The notes under the pieces were generated by a model. That model ran no database searches. It saw only the letters and a program-made list of their open reading frames with translations, and was not told where the DNA came from. From Alentia gelatinosa (Eukaryota > Annelida > Polychaeta > Phyllodocida > Polynoidae): a DNA stretch of 64,000 nucleotides. The position numbers were made by a program, and so were the translations under genes. The DNA is taken from positions 24,109,626-24,173,625 of the forward strand of contig OX465589.1 of assembly GCA_950022655.1 (NCBI GenBank). The letters are read 5' to 3'. The first letter of the stretch is position 1. Each line of letters starts with the position of its first letter. This document shows positions 45,483-57,500 of the stretch, in pieces.

Positions 45483-46240
45483 GGGACGCCACTCTACACA
45501 GACGCCAGGGGGCGCCACTATGGAGACACGCCAGGTGGCACCATCCGACACGCACATCAGGCAGTACCACGACAGGATTACCTGAGACTTAGAGGATCGT
45601 AAGCCCGAAGTGGTTCGTTATAGGATGGCGCGTATCAGTGATATATAGCTCTACGTATGTGTAGAACCAGTGGTAATATTGAGTGCGAATTTCAAACATG
45701 TACATAATTGTTTTAGGATGGGAACAGACTGGTGATCTGACATTTATTTAAGCCTGCTGTGGAGTAAATGAAATGTTGCGGCCAACAGACCACGATTCTC
45801 GTTAGAATACAGTTGTCTGCTAAACCAGAGAAGACCAAAGGGCTGCTATTTTGTAAATGATTTATGGAATACAGACACATTAAAGATGAGTATATAACGG
45901 ATTTCGATCAGTGTTTTGTGTTCATGTTTATTGAGCTTGTGATTGATTAGTAACCAATTACATCCTTTATTTATCCTGAATTTATTTATTTGAAATATGA
46001 CTACATAAGTTTGTATTACACAACGAAGCTTGATAACATTGTGCTCCAGACAAAGGTGGAATGCTATAAGGTAACCTTCAAAACTATACTCCCACATATC
46101 AATATTTATTAAGTCTGTGTACTAAGAAAGTGGTTTCTATTCTAGTACGTATACTCTATATCACAGAGAAGCAGCTATTCTGGTGGCTATAACTAATCAA
46201 GTGTTTTTGTAATTAAAGAGTCCATCAGTTTTTTACTTCC
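45483..46240 (+). other. NDUFB3 3' UTR and flank
   Basis: ATTAAA variants at 45879-45884 and near 46212 are candidate poly(A) signals. Directly after the stop are two CCAGGGGGCGCC / CCAGGTGGCACC blocks (about 45505 and 45530) that resemble CTCF cores (12 of 14 each). Confidence 0.45.
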
Positions 46241-46299
46241 CTAAATGGCTGGTTCCACCAACACCATGGATTTGCCGTGGTATATCTTGTTTTATCTTA

Positions 46300-47015
46300 C
46301 AGTGTTGCGATGTGTCGTACCCCCATTGTGTCGATACGTAGCACGCAATGTTGTGTGTCTATTTTGGTGCTCCACCACTGCGACACCTCAGGACACATCC
46401 CAACAAATAGGCGCGCGATTATTCAAACCTAGTCCAATTTAGCAAGACAACTAAATCGTGACCAATCTCGCTACATCTTGTGTGTCGGTGGAATCAGCAC
46501 ATTAAAAACCTTTTTAAGGTTTACAATAATCTCATTGGACTCTTTGTTTAATAAACAATAAGTAAATAATGTTTATATATATATAAAGAGGTACAAAACA
46601 AAATAATGTATTCCAAATGGTCGTTTACATTCAAGAGGTGCTAAGTAAAACCTTTTAACATCCTACCCTAGTGGCCTTCAGCACTCTCCCAAAACAGTTA
46701 CTATCTCTAATGGTTTTTTTATTCCACATATTTGATAAATTATCTAAATGGTGAACATCTTGTAATATTTCCAATGTACATCCAGTGAAATAGACTTATT
46801 TAATCTATGATCAACTCTAAACTGCCATTACTTGAAAAATGCACCACTTTATCTAGATTAATCACAAGACATCTGTTTACAGTTATCACATGAAATACAT
46901 CGCTAGTTAATACAAAACCATCTAGAACATGACCTACCCACTTCGATTCTACTAGTTACAAGAAAGTAAATATATGTAATTTTTTCGAAGCTGTAGGAAT
47001 ATATGGAAAGGTATG
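46300..47015. other. AT-rich stretch, nothing recognised
   Basis: No gene or repeat was identified. Confidence 0.35.
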
Positions 47016-47017
47016 TA

Positions 47018-47360
47018 GACGTTAGGACCCACCACCTGAAAGTCGGGACGTAAGGGCCCACCTATAATAACATCGACATATATCATGGAAATATGCATAC
47101 ATATAAAATCATTATTTACATTTTATGAAATTTGCGAAAACAGTGTCATTTAGGTTTATACCGCTAACAAGCCAATGGACATTAACCAATTCTGCAAAAT
47201 TAAGTGGGTCTTAACGTCTATAATTTATGCTATTTCTTGCTCCCGGCGCTACAGGTGTTGACACTGCGTTGCACTGTGGCCAAGACGCGACTGGTTTTCA
47301 GACCCCCGGTCTCGGCTGGGCCCTAACGTCCCAACTTTTGGGTGTTGGGCCCTAACGTCC
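47018..47360. mobile_element. MITE with ~45-bp inverted termini
   Basis: The left GACGTTAGGACCCACCACC and GTCGGGACGTAAGGGCCCA are mirrored on the right by TGGGCCCTAACGTCCCAACT and GGTGTTGGGCCCTAACGTCC. It is ~340 bp and non-coding. No clear target duplication was seen. Confidence 0.65.
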
Positions 47361-48755
47361 TGCAATCTATGGAAACAGGGCTATGGTGGCTGTACATGAT
47401 AAGTATGCACTAGTATTAATCATCTGATGAATCGATGCCGAAGGCAGATGTTGATTTAATCGTCAATGTTACCAAGTATTTATCATGTACAAATACAGTG
47501 CACCTGTTTCGAATTATGATATACCTTAAAATAGCCAATTTTTACCTTCACATTTGAACGATTGGTTGGGTCTCGCTGCCGTATATACCCCGTACGCCAC
47601 GTACGTGTCGTACGGCCATAAATATGACATGAGTAGAAGTAGGCGGTACACATAGGACATACGACCACAGGTATTTAATAATTTTTGTTTCATTTTGGTA
47701 CACTAAACTACTCAATTCCCAAGGGAATATAACAGTACTATGACTTTGCTGATTTAAATAGATCGGTCCGTGTAATAATAGAATGGACTTGATACGCAAA
47801 TTGGCACTGCGATAATTTCGGTCAAAGACTAAGGCGGCCCCAGCTTGCTGAGACCAGCGGTTGAGCAATCCCTTTCATTTACATTTTTATCAAACACCAA
47901 CTCCAGCAGCTGTCTCCATCTAGGCCAAGTTCTTACATGAAATCTGTATGCTTATCTTGTGTTTTATTCCATGTTATAAAATTACTTTGACCGATAATTT
48001 ACTATGTACCCATGCAATATATACTGTAAATACGCACCGTTTCGCTATATAACGTAAAAATCTGTACGGAACAGTGTTCCGTAAGGAAAAATACAGAACA
48101 CCATCCGGTACATGTTGACTCAAATATCAGATTAATCTTTTTTTATTATTTCGGGTATATAGTAAATATAGAACGACCTAACATGCTTGTTCAAGCTACA
48201 AAACTTGATAATAATTTATGGTTCGTACAGAACTCGGCATAAACGCCTCGTTCCGTATGAACAATAAATTCTCATCTCGTTTTCGTATACAAATCATGGC
48301 ATGTCAATCTTTGCGTTCTACTGAGTAATTGAACCCAATCAAAACATTCTCCCCTAGATAATCATTTCAAGAAGCATATCTTTAGACATCTCAAACAAAA
48401 CAAAATAACCAACCTGTCAACATTGTTAAAAACAATCAACTCATCCAAAATCCTAAACACAAGTACGATGAAACATTTCACATTATGGAAAAATTACATT
48501 TTCTAAGCTATAATCAAGTCTTTCCTGATATAGTGCAGACATAAACTGCCGCGAGAATATAAAACATCTGTAAAAAATAACGTGTATACCGACTCGAAAA
48601 AGTCTTAGTGTATAAGCTGTAGATCTGCTAATTGAACCTAAAGTAGGTGGTGAAACCCAAGTTCATTAGTTTGTCAATGAGGTTGATTATAATCATAGTA
48701 ACAAAACGCAGCATCAGCTATGGACTATCACAGTGGAACTGAGGAAATTATGTTC
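47361..48755. other. AT-rich stretch, nothing recognised
   Basis: No gene or repeat was identified. Confidence 0.35.
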
Positions 48756-48757
48756 TC

Positions 48758-49700
48758 ATGAAAGAAAGGCCAAGGGCAGTAATTTTTTCGAGCCTTACCG
48801 AGGTAACATTGACTTTCTTGGTACTTGGTTTCCCTATTCCTTTATACCTTCGAATATCTATAAAAAAAAAAAGAAGAAGTTATTTCTTTACCTGCGATAG
48901 TCCAAGAAGCCATGCCCACCCTTATCAAGTAAGTGTTACTGCTATCTTTTCATCCTGCCGTTTTCATAGCAACTATGCAGGTTGCTAAGCGACAACGTTT
49001 ACATTTTGCTGGCATCGAAATCATGCCCATTGTGCCTTCCACGATTATTCCTATTTAAACGCTTTTGCATCAATGCCCAACATGGAATACCTCCATACTT
49101 AGTTATCATAATATTCTTTGCTGTTATGGGGAGTTTTTGAGCCATTTTGGAAGGCCTAAATCGATACTATCTGCCGTTTTTAAATTCACCGATTATAACT
49201 TTTGGTCATGTATCAACCTCAGGTAGTAAACGTCAACCTCGCGTAGTAAACATCAGCCTTGAGCAGTAAAAGCAAGTTACTACACCCCCAGCAGCGGTAT
49301 GTAAATACAGAGTGTTAGCCCATAGGTATATAGGAATAGAGGGAAACTTATGTTCCGGTGAGCAAAAATTCAAAGTTACGAGGTAAGGCTTGGAAAAAAT
49401 TACTGCCCAAGGCCTTGGCCGCAGGCAGTAATTTTTTCCAAGCCTTACCAAGTAACTTTGACTTTTACTTACCGGTACTTGGTTTCCTTATTCCTATATA
49501 CCTTCAAATATCAATAAAAATGGTTATTTCATTACCTATAATAGCCCCAAGAAAAATGGCCACCCGTATCAAGTAACTGCAACGTCCTGGCGCTCTTTAT
49601 ATCACATGGTCAGCCCGGGATGAAAACATCAGCCCAGGACGCAAACTTCACCCTCGCTACATAACTGATAATTACTGCACCCCTGGCAGCGGTATGTAAC
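48758..49700. mobile_element. Two copies of the AAAGTCAAAGTTAC foldback family
   Basis: About 48765-48960 is one copy. About 49200-49700 is a second copy with a long hairpin: GGCTTGGAAAAAATTACTGCC at 49387 faces GGCAGTAATTTTTTCCAAGC at 49433. The outer arms carry GTTACGAGGTAAGG, TATATAGGAATAG and CAGCGGTATGTAA. It is related to 32.55-32.92 kb. Non-coding. Confidence 0.65.
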
Positions 49701-51553
49701 GGAAATGGGTATATAGTCCCCACCCCACCAAAGTATTTCTTTATGGTAAATATTTCCTTAATTTCACGACAGGGTTATGACATGGAGTCGAAAAGCAGAG
49801 AATTTGAAAAGCTAAAGAGACATAAGAATTTTTTTAGATTCACATGTGTATTTTGTTATGTCTTGTAAATTCAGACATAATCTCAAGTACCGTATTCCTT
49901 TGTGAGTTGCATTCTGTATTTCTCATCTCGTCATTTTTAGATCACAGGAAACAAGTGGAAGAACATGGGATGCAGCTCACTCTAAATCTCTTCTGTGGAT
50001 TCTGCAGTCTTGAGCTTGTACTTTTCAAATGGAACAATATGCATATTCCACAAATTCTGCTCTGTTATTACGTAATAACAATATTGGACAGGCTCAGTAT
50101 AACCAACATTATGAATTCTATGGGAAGCCTATAAACCAGCTTTAGATACACTAATACTACATGGCAAGTTGCTCAATCGGCACATGATAGGGACTAGAGG
50201 AATAGGGACTCTCAAGTAGTGTTTTCCATTACCCATCCCTAACAAGATTCGAAACATCTCATTTCCCTCTTAACCATATGAAAATGATTCATTGGGAACT
50301 GTTTAGTACCAATGTCCTACTACCATAACGCAAACAGAAAAACCTTAGCGAAGGTTAGAGGTCATCTACACAAAACAAATGGTTATATATGGTCTCTCTA
50401 ATGAAGGCCTTTAGTCGGCAGTGGTCCACACTACCGAAATGCTCAATGCTACTGAAACGTGTCCAAATGGGAAACAAATAGAAAATATAGGAGTGGGAAG
50501 CCTGCTGTGGGATACAGACGATCCAAACAAAATCCACTCTTCAGATGTATTATCAAGGCTATTAAAATTGGTCCACATTCAAAATAGAATGTATAAAGGT
50601 TGGCTACATACCATCCAAACAGAAACCGCTAGGATCAAGGCTATATGAAATGGTCCACGCTGATAAAAAAATGCAGAAAATACAAGGGTTGGACACAGAA
50701 TATCCAAAAAGAAACCACGCTAGATGTGTAATCAAGGCTTCTGGAATTCAGGTACAATGCATTATTGTGTATCTACTTTCGGTGTTCCTTTGTTAACTAA
50801 GGTTTATCTAAAGTATTACTGAGGTGATATGCATGTATGACACGCAAACTTGTAGCTGGAATACCATAGAATATGATGTAATCGCTGCGCTCTCTCTTGA
50901 AATAAAATGCTCTGGTATTATAAACGTATCACTCTCATATACTCAGTCATCCAATGATAAAGAATACATTGCCAGGTGTTTGTTTGGCTGCAGGCATTGC
51001 ATAACTAAGTAGATAATGTGCGAATCCAACTTGTGAAAAAAAGCCTATTGGTCCACACTGAAAAGTGCTAAAACATAAATACTCGAAAGAATCGTTCATG
51101 AAAATATTACCAGGTGGAGTTGGACACTATCGGTGTCCTTCAGAGTGGACCGACGCTACATTAATTCTCCTTACGAAAGGATGCAGAGTTCGATGACTTC
51201 AGATCTGATCACGGCACCGTTAAACGGGTTTCAGATCTTAACTCTTATTTCTGCACACTGCACCGCTAGAGCAACCTACGGAAAGAGGTTTTGCGGAGCG
51301 ATAAACCGGAGCGGCGCAGTGTATTATTTCTGTTCTCTTCATTTTGGTGTATAGCGTATGCAGATTACACAGCCTTTGAAGCACCAACCGATGTTTTGCC
51401 CGTATTGGCGGTCTGCTTTGGTATATTGCATCAACCCGGACATTGCCGCCGCCTGGTGTTAAACTTGATCGGGATCTACATGGATCTTGTTGTATCTAAA
51501 AAACTCGGTCCGTCCGAGAGATGCTTTTCCTAGATAAAAAAAAAAAAAGGTGT
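49701..51553. other. Non-coding stretch downstream of GRDP
   Basis: A diverged tandem repeat of about 120 bp occurs at about 50410-50740, with GGTCCACA, CCAAACAGAAACCGC and ATCAAGGCT landmarks. No gene is recognised. Confidence 0.35.
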
Positions 51554-54500
51554 TTAGATCCAGACACTGAAGAGGGTGGCGATAAACTCGGCGATGTGTT
51601 TGCAGTCTCTGCCCAGCTGTACGGTGCACGCCTCCATGTCCACAGAGATGCCCTCACTGCCGAACATCTCAAAGATACGCGGCGCGGCGCCCGGTAGATG
51701 GAGCTTCTGCCACATGCCGCGTTCCGTGAGAGTGAAGCGTCCGACGCGGTACGGAGAGAGGAGAGTGAGAGTGACCTCCAACTGACCCGGGATGACCAGT
51801 GTCTCTCCGCTCTCTTCACCTGTTCATAAAAGAAGAAGATTCAGAAGACGTGGCAATAACACCTTGTTACTATTGGTTGTGAATAGTAAGCTGAATGAAT
51901 GACTCTAAGGCTTCGTCAATCAAGTCGATTTGAAATAGAGTCGGAAGGATTCAGACTAGCCTAATGAGTTTTAGATAGGATATAGGCTAGAAATTTAAAA
52001 AGTGAATTGTTATTGAAGTGTAACGTTAACAGTAGTCAGTGCGTATTTATCTCTGAGCTGGCGGGGTAGGCACATAAGTTGGTATTTGATTAATTATCAA
52101 AATAATGGTTCCTCTTATGTTTACGATAATTTTATGGAAATAATTTGGATTATGTTCTGTGGGAGGGTTTTATTACCTTGAATAACGCTAAAATTGTATT
52201 ATCCTTTAAAATGGAAATGAATATGTTATTAGGTGTAATTGGTGAGCATGTAGTCTAGGTATGTTTTAACCACACCTCTGACGGTCTATTAGTGATGAAT
52301 CTTATCACGCACCTTCTACGGAGTGAGACCGGCAGCCCTTTACGATGCCCCAGTCACCGGCGTGGTTCTTTATGATCATTCCGTTCTCTCCCCTCTGAGT
52401 ATCCAGCGTTACGGTCGTCGTCCTTGATTCAACCTGGGGTGTCCAAGAATACGCCATAGGATGATAAAATAATCTCACAAATATCATATAGGAATGATAT
52501 GTTTAAGAAAATAGATCACATAGATGTAAGTTTACTCAAAATTGATATCAACTGACCTGTGGTGATTCTGAAAATTGTCTAAATAAAAATGACCTTTAAA
52601 TGATCGATTGGAACCTTCACTTGTAAACTACAACATACATCTATTTACATAAAAGATTAAGAGAATTTTGCAATAACACCTCTGTGACGAACCGATGCTC
52701 CCCCCTCCCCCCACCCCCCACGCCTATCCCCACCCCCACACCCATCCCCACCCCCCACCCAAAAAAGAAAAAAATCTATTTATATACGACACGTGTATTT
52801 ACCTGCATGGGACGTGGCAACTGGTCTGCTGTACACAGTTCAGACATGGCTACCAGGTTGTCGCCGCTGAACACCTGTACAACGTTAAGTTTCGGCGTAT
52901 TACACTGTACGATACGGACCGTGTACAACTCCAAGTCCTTCATCGTCAGACTGAAAGAGACCAGTTAAAGAAAGAATAAATCTTTATATCAAAATATCAT
53001 AAATGGTTTGTAGATCTCAAAGTTTTGATGAAAGATAGAAATGACAATGAAATATTGGCTGCTCATGAAATATCAGTGGCAGAAATTATATTGAATTCAG
53101 TATAATTCGATATGATGGAGAAAGCTATTCGCTTTCTGTAATTACATTTTCCTCAAATGAATTCATAACAGTTCACCCTGTTGGCCGCAAAAACATATTG
53201 GGGACTGCAAACTAGTTATTTTTACTTGATATACACAAAATCTCATAGACTCTATTGGGGTATCCCAGAAGTCAGTCTGTTTACAGGATCCGGTGTTCGC
53301 TGGTTGTCGTCATTGTATGGTGATAGACCCTTGTCCCATAACCCGCATTTATTGCAGTTTAACGGTTTTTCTAAATCTTCAAATTGGAAATCTGATGCCG
53401 TAAATGGAAATTTCAGTTATTTCTACATATACAATTCAAATCATAAAAAAAAAAAAATTCCACCTCCAGCGAACAGCTCCACACCTCCAAGAGGAAGCGA
53501 GTTCAGATCTGAAGGCCAGGGAATCATTTTTTCTACAATTCAAATCATATTCGGTTTCTCCGGTTATAAATCAGAAAATGATTGTTCATCGGAAGACAGG
53601 GGGGCCGAGGTGCGGCCAGCCAGTAGGCAGCGGATCCTGTACTTATCCGGGGCAATATAAGGGAGTTTAGTAACCTCTGGGGGCTCTATGACGTAGGCTG
53701 TAAAAAAAGATACAGATTTGCAAAAGGTAGCATATGGAAGCGGAGATTTTTTTTTTTTTTTTTTTTAATAATTTTTATATTTGTGTACACAAATTATGGT
53801 ACGTACGTGTGCGTGTGGACGGTGCAGAGTACGGGCGGCGCGGCGTGCACGGCGGGCGGCGGCACGTTGAGCGGACTCAGCTCCTCCCTCGTCTCCTTAC
53901 TGAGTCTCCGCGTGATGGCTCTACCCCAGCAGATGGTCAACGTCTGTGACTCAGCAGGCCTGACCCCTGCCAATGTAGCTGCCATCATGGCCTTGTACCT
54001 ATAAAAAAAAAACCACATGGAGTATACATGAAATGTTTTATTTGTCCTTGTGAAATAAAAATAAGGAGCTGATGAACATGGATTCATCATTGAAAGAACA
54101 GCGCCAAAAACAAGAAGTAGGGGGAGAAATATACTAACGTCTTACAAAAGTACCACGTCAAGTACCAACACAGAGCAAATAGAGCACTGCGCGAGTGATT
54201 TTTCCCAAGTAAATGCTTCATGTACCACTTATTACATAATTTCAGTTCAGTTTTGAGTTACAGATGACTTGGTGCACCTATTCCGAGATTAGAATAAGTT
54301 GCTTTTTTTCATTGATTTTTTTTACCTGGAGACACTATAGTAATTTGGTTTAAACTGAAAGGAAGTTGCCATAAACAAGTTAGTATCGGCTTTTTCCAGA
54401 GGTGTTTGTAGTACAGTGTTTCTAGCAATATTTACAATACGAGATTAGGATGAGGTTCTGTACTATGTTGTTATTATCCACCTAATACAGAGTCTCCATA

Positions 54501-57500
54501 CTAAACCTATACAACATACAGATCGCTACTGAGTAGTAGAATACAGAAAAAAGTCCATATCGTGAAAAGTAGTGCATGAGGAGATCGGCGGCTATTTTAT
54601 TTTTCTCTTTGATAACTTACATTTGAAATGTTGAATAATCAATACATTACTGTGATCTTGATCTGCATGGTTGTATTGGTAATATTGAGTATTTATACAG
54701 ATGACTTGAGAGACCATTTATCAGAGAGACATGGTGACTTACCCATTCTGATTTGCCTGCAGGACGATGGAGAGTTGTCTGGGAAGCTTCTCAGTGCTGT
54801 TGTGCTCCATGTAACCCTGAGGTACTCGTTTCTCCACATAAAAATCCGAAGTCAGCTTCATCTGAAATTTCATACCTGTTTTAGTGCTACATTTTCGAAT
54901 TTGGGAACAGACATTGAAGTGTCTCTTAATGTTTGAAAGCTGTCTTTGATTATCTGAATTCTCAGCTTCTTAGTGTGATTGAGATCTGATAAAACGCCAG
55001 GCTATAAATCAATTGTATCATTCTGCTCATTTTTACAATGTGGTAGCTCCATATTGTCAAAATGTGTCTATCAAAATGTTTCTTTTTCTTTCTTTCTTAT
55101 GCGTCATTTCTTTTCTATTACAAAGATAAGATATATCTAAAAAATAACTCAGGCATTGGTTTGATATTAAATCGTCATAGAAACTGAATTAAACCTATTA
55201 CATAATCCCATCTGCACATCCTAACCATCATTTTTGTATGGAAGAACGACGCTTTGCGTTGAATGCAATGTTGACTCAATAATTAAAAAAAATAATTAAA
55301 AAAAAAAAATTCCTATGCAACGAGCTCTAATAAGAACAGGACTTATATCACAGAAATCCTAAGGACCGATGATCGGAGGACGCTGAGTAAATAGAGATCT
55401 AACTGGCACATAGCATCATTACTCCCACAAATACCTCTCAGTGTAAAGGCATACTGACCACTGGTAGAGAGGTTCCGACCAGCGTGCCCCACACTCCACT
55501 GCGGTTGACGGGCACCAGGTCCAGGTTGGCGAAGGGTTGGCCACGGACCTGGTCCGTCGTGATGTACTGGTTCTGATGCCACTTCACAGGCGTGCCTGGT
55601 TTAATCAACACAGACACTCAGCTCACGTGAGACTTTGACATATAGAATGGTTCATAATCAATATGGAATTACTTGGTTGAATTTCTCGATGTTTCACATG
55701 TTTATGGGAAGAAGAATTTGAGAGCTCCCCATGCGACTGTAAAAATAAAACTGCATATTGCATAATGCAATGGAAATTTTAGGTAGTTGCAGAAAAAGAT
55801 TAAAAGTGATACATAGCTATGTGGTGATATATGAACATAAAATCGATTTTGCAAATCATTGATTGAAATCATGATTGTGTGTTTTAAGTATGCTTGACTT
55901 GCTAAACGTGAAATTTATCATAAGATGATATTTTCTTTTTCTTTTTTTTTCTGGATTTAGACCTAGCCATGTACTCAACACGAGATGATATTTTCTTTTA
56001 AATATCTTAAAAAGAGACTATATATATTAAGAGGCTGTTCAGATAACACTGTAATGGGCGGCACACTCGTACCATAGTTCAGTATCGATGGGCGTATGGT
56101 TCAATTTATGATAACTAATAATCGAAACAAAGATAACTACATTTGGATCTTTCTTTCAAACACACTCGGAGAGGACAAACAATAAATAAGTTGATGAAAT
56201 CAGACCTTACCTTCTACTGTAGGAAGTTCTAGTAGAGTTCTTCCTGAGTCACCAGCAGTGAGTCTGGCCTGGATGACATCTGTCTGGTGTCCGCCACTCA
56301 GAGTGAGTTTCTCAACATGAAGCATACACCGCAGTGCTAGGGGCATTCGTAGGGTATCCTACAACACAATAATGTAAAATCATCATACATCGCAGTGTGA
56401 TAGACATTCATGGGGTATCCTACACTGTAACACCGCAGTGCGATGGGCATTCATGGGGTATCCTACAACACCACAATATAAAATCATACACCGCATTATG
56501 ATGGGCATTTGCAGGGTATCCTACAACTCAACACCACAATATAAAATCATCATATACCGCAGTGCGATGAACATTTGCAGGGTATCCTATAACACCACAA
56601 TGTAAAAATCATCATACACTGCAGTATGATGGGCATTCGCAGGGTATACTAAAACAACAGGGATGAAAGTCTGGACTAAAGAAAAATTCGAAAATTTAAA
56701 ACGCTTATTAATAAGAATAGTTTATAACATAATTTTCAAACAGAATGGTAATGAATTGATAGATATTCTAACACTGCTAGCATTGCCAATGTATATGAAA
56801 TGTCGGTATTCCGTCATTTGTCGGAAAACTTGCATCCCTGCAACAATATGGCCCAGGAAATATACGAGATTGACGCATGATTTATTTGGATAGTTTAACG
56901 TCCAATTTGTTCAATCAGACTTGACACATAATTAACTGAATTGTGGGTAATTCACAGAGTAACCTACCCTCAGCCTTTCCAAAAATACATACATTTCAAA
57001 AGTATTCTTAATTGAGGGAGACTTGAAGGCGCTACTATCCTCTAGCGGGAAAGAACTGACCTTGCTTATGTGCTGGGAGAGTGACTCTCCCCGGTAGCAG
57101 GTACCGGGAAGCGCCATCCGCTCTCCATACATCTGACTCCAGCTCGCCCGTGTCTGCGTGCCGGACGTGGACAGCATGGAGGCGGGGCCGCGGTCCTGGT
57201 CCTTGTCGTCGTGGTTGAGTACCTCGCCGAGCAGGTCACGCGTGTCGCAGGCGTACGAGTGTGGGCAAAGCTGATGTGTATGCCAGATGAGGTCTATGTC
57301 GTACATGGGAACTGTGAGAAATTATCAACGCATTAAGAATATGTTGAATGTAAATAAAGGTCAAGAAATTTATGTAGTCTGGATGTTATTTCTCAGCTTA
57401 TAAGAAAATCACCAAATTGTTTCGGAATTATATCACATTTGGTGTTTTTTTTAAAGTAAATCATTTCTGGAATAAGGCTGTACGAATCGAGATTATATTG

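Noticed and set aside
53643..53697. Possible additional GRDP exon after TTTTTTTACAG
   Set aside because: Its open frame needs a phase the preceding exon does not provide, while the exons on either side (53998-53807 and 52950-52803) join directly in frame. The sequence also belongs to a dispersed repeat (copy at 38.3 kb).
55343..55582. Minus-strand frame of 79 residues overlapping a GRDP exon
   Set aside because: It is in a different frame from the one that joins in phase with both neighbouring GRDP exons.
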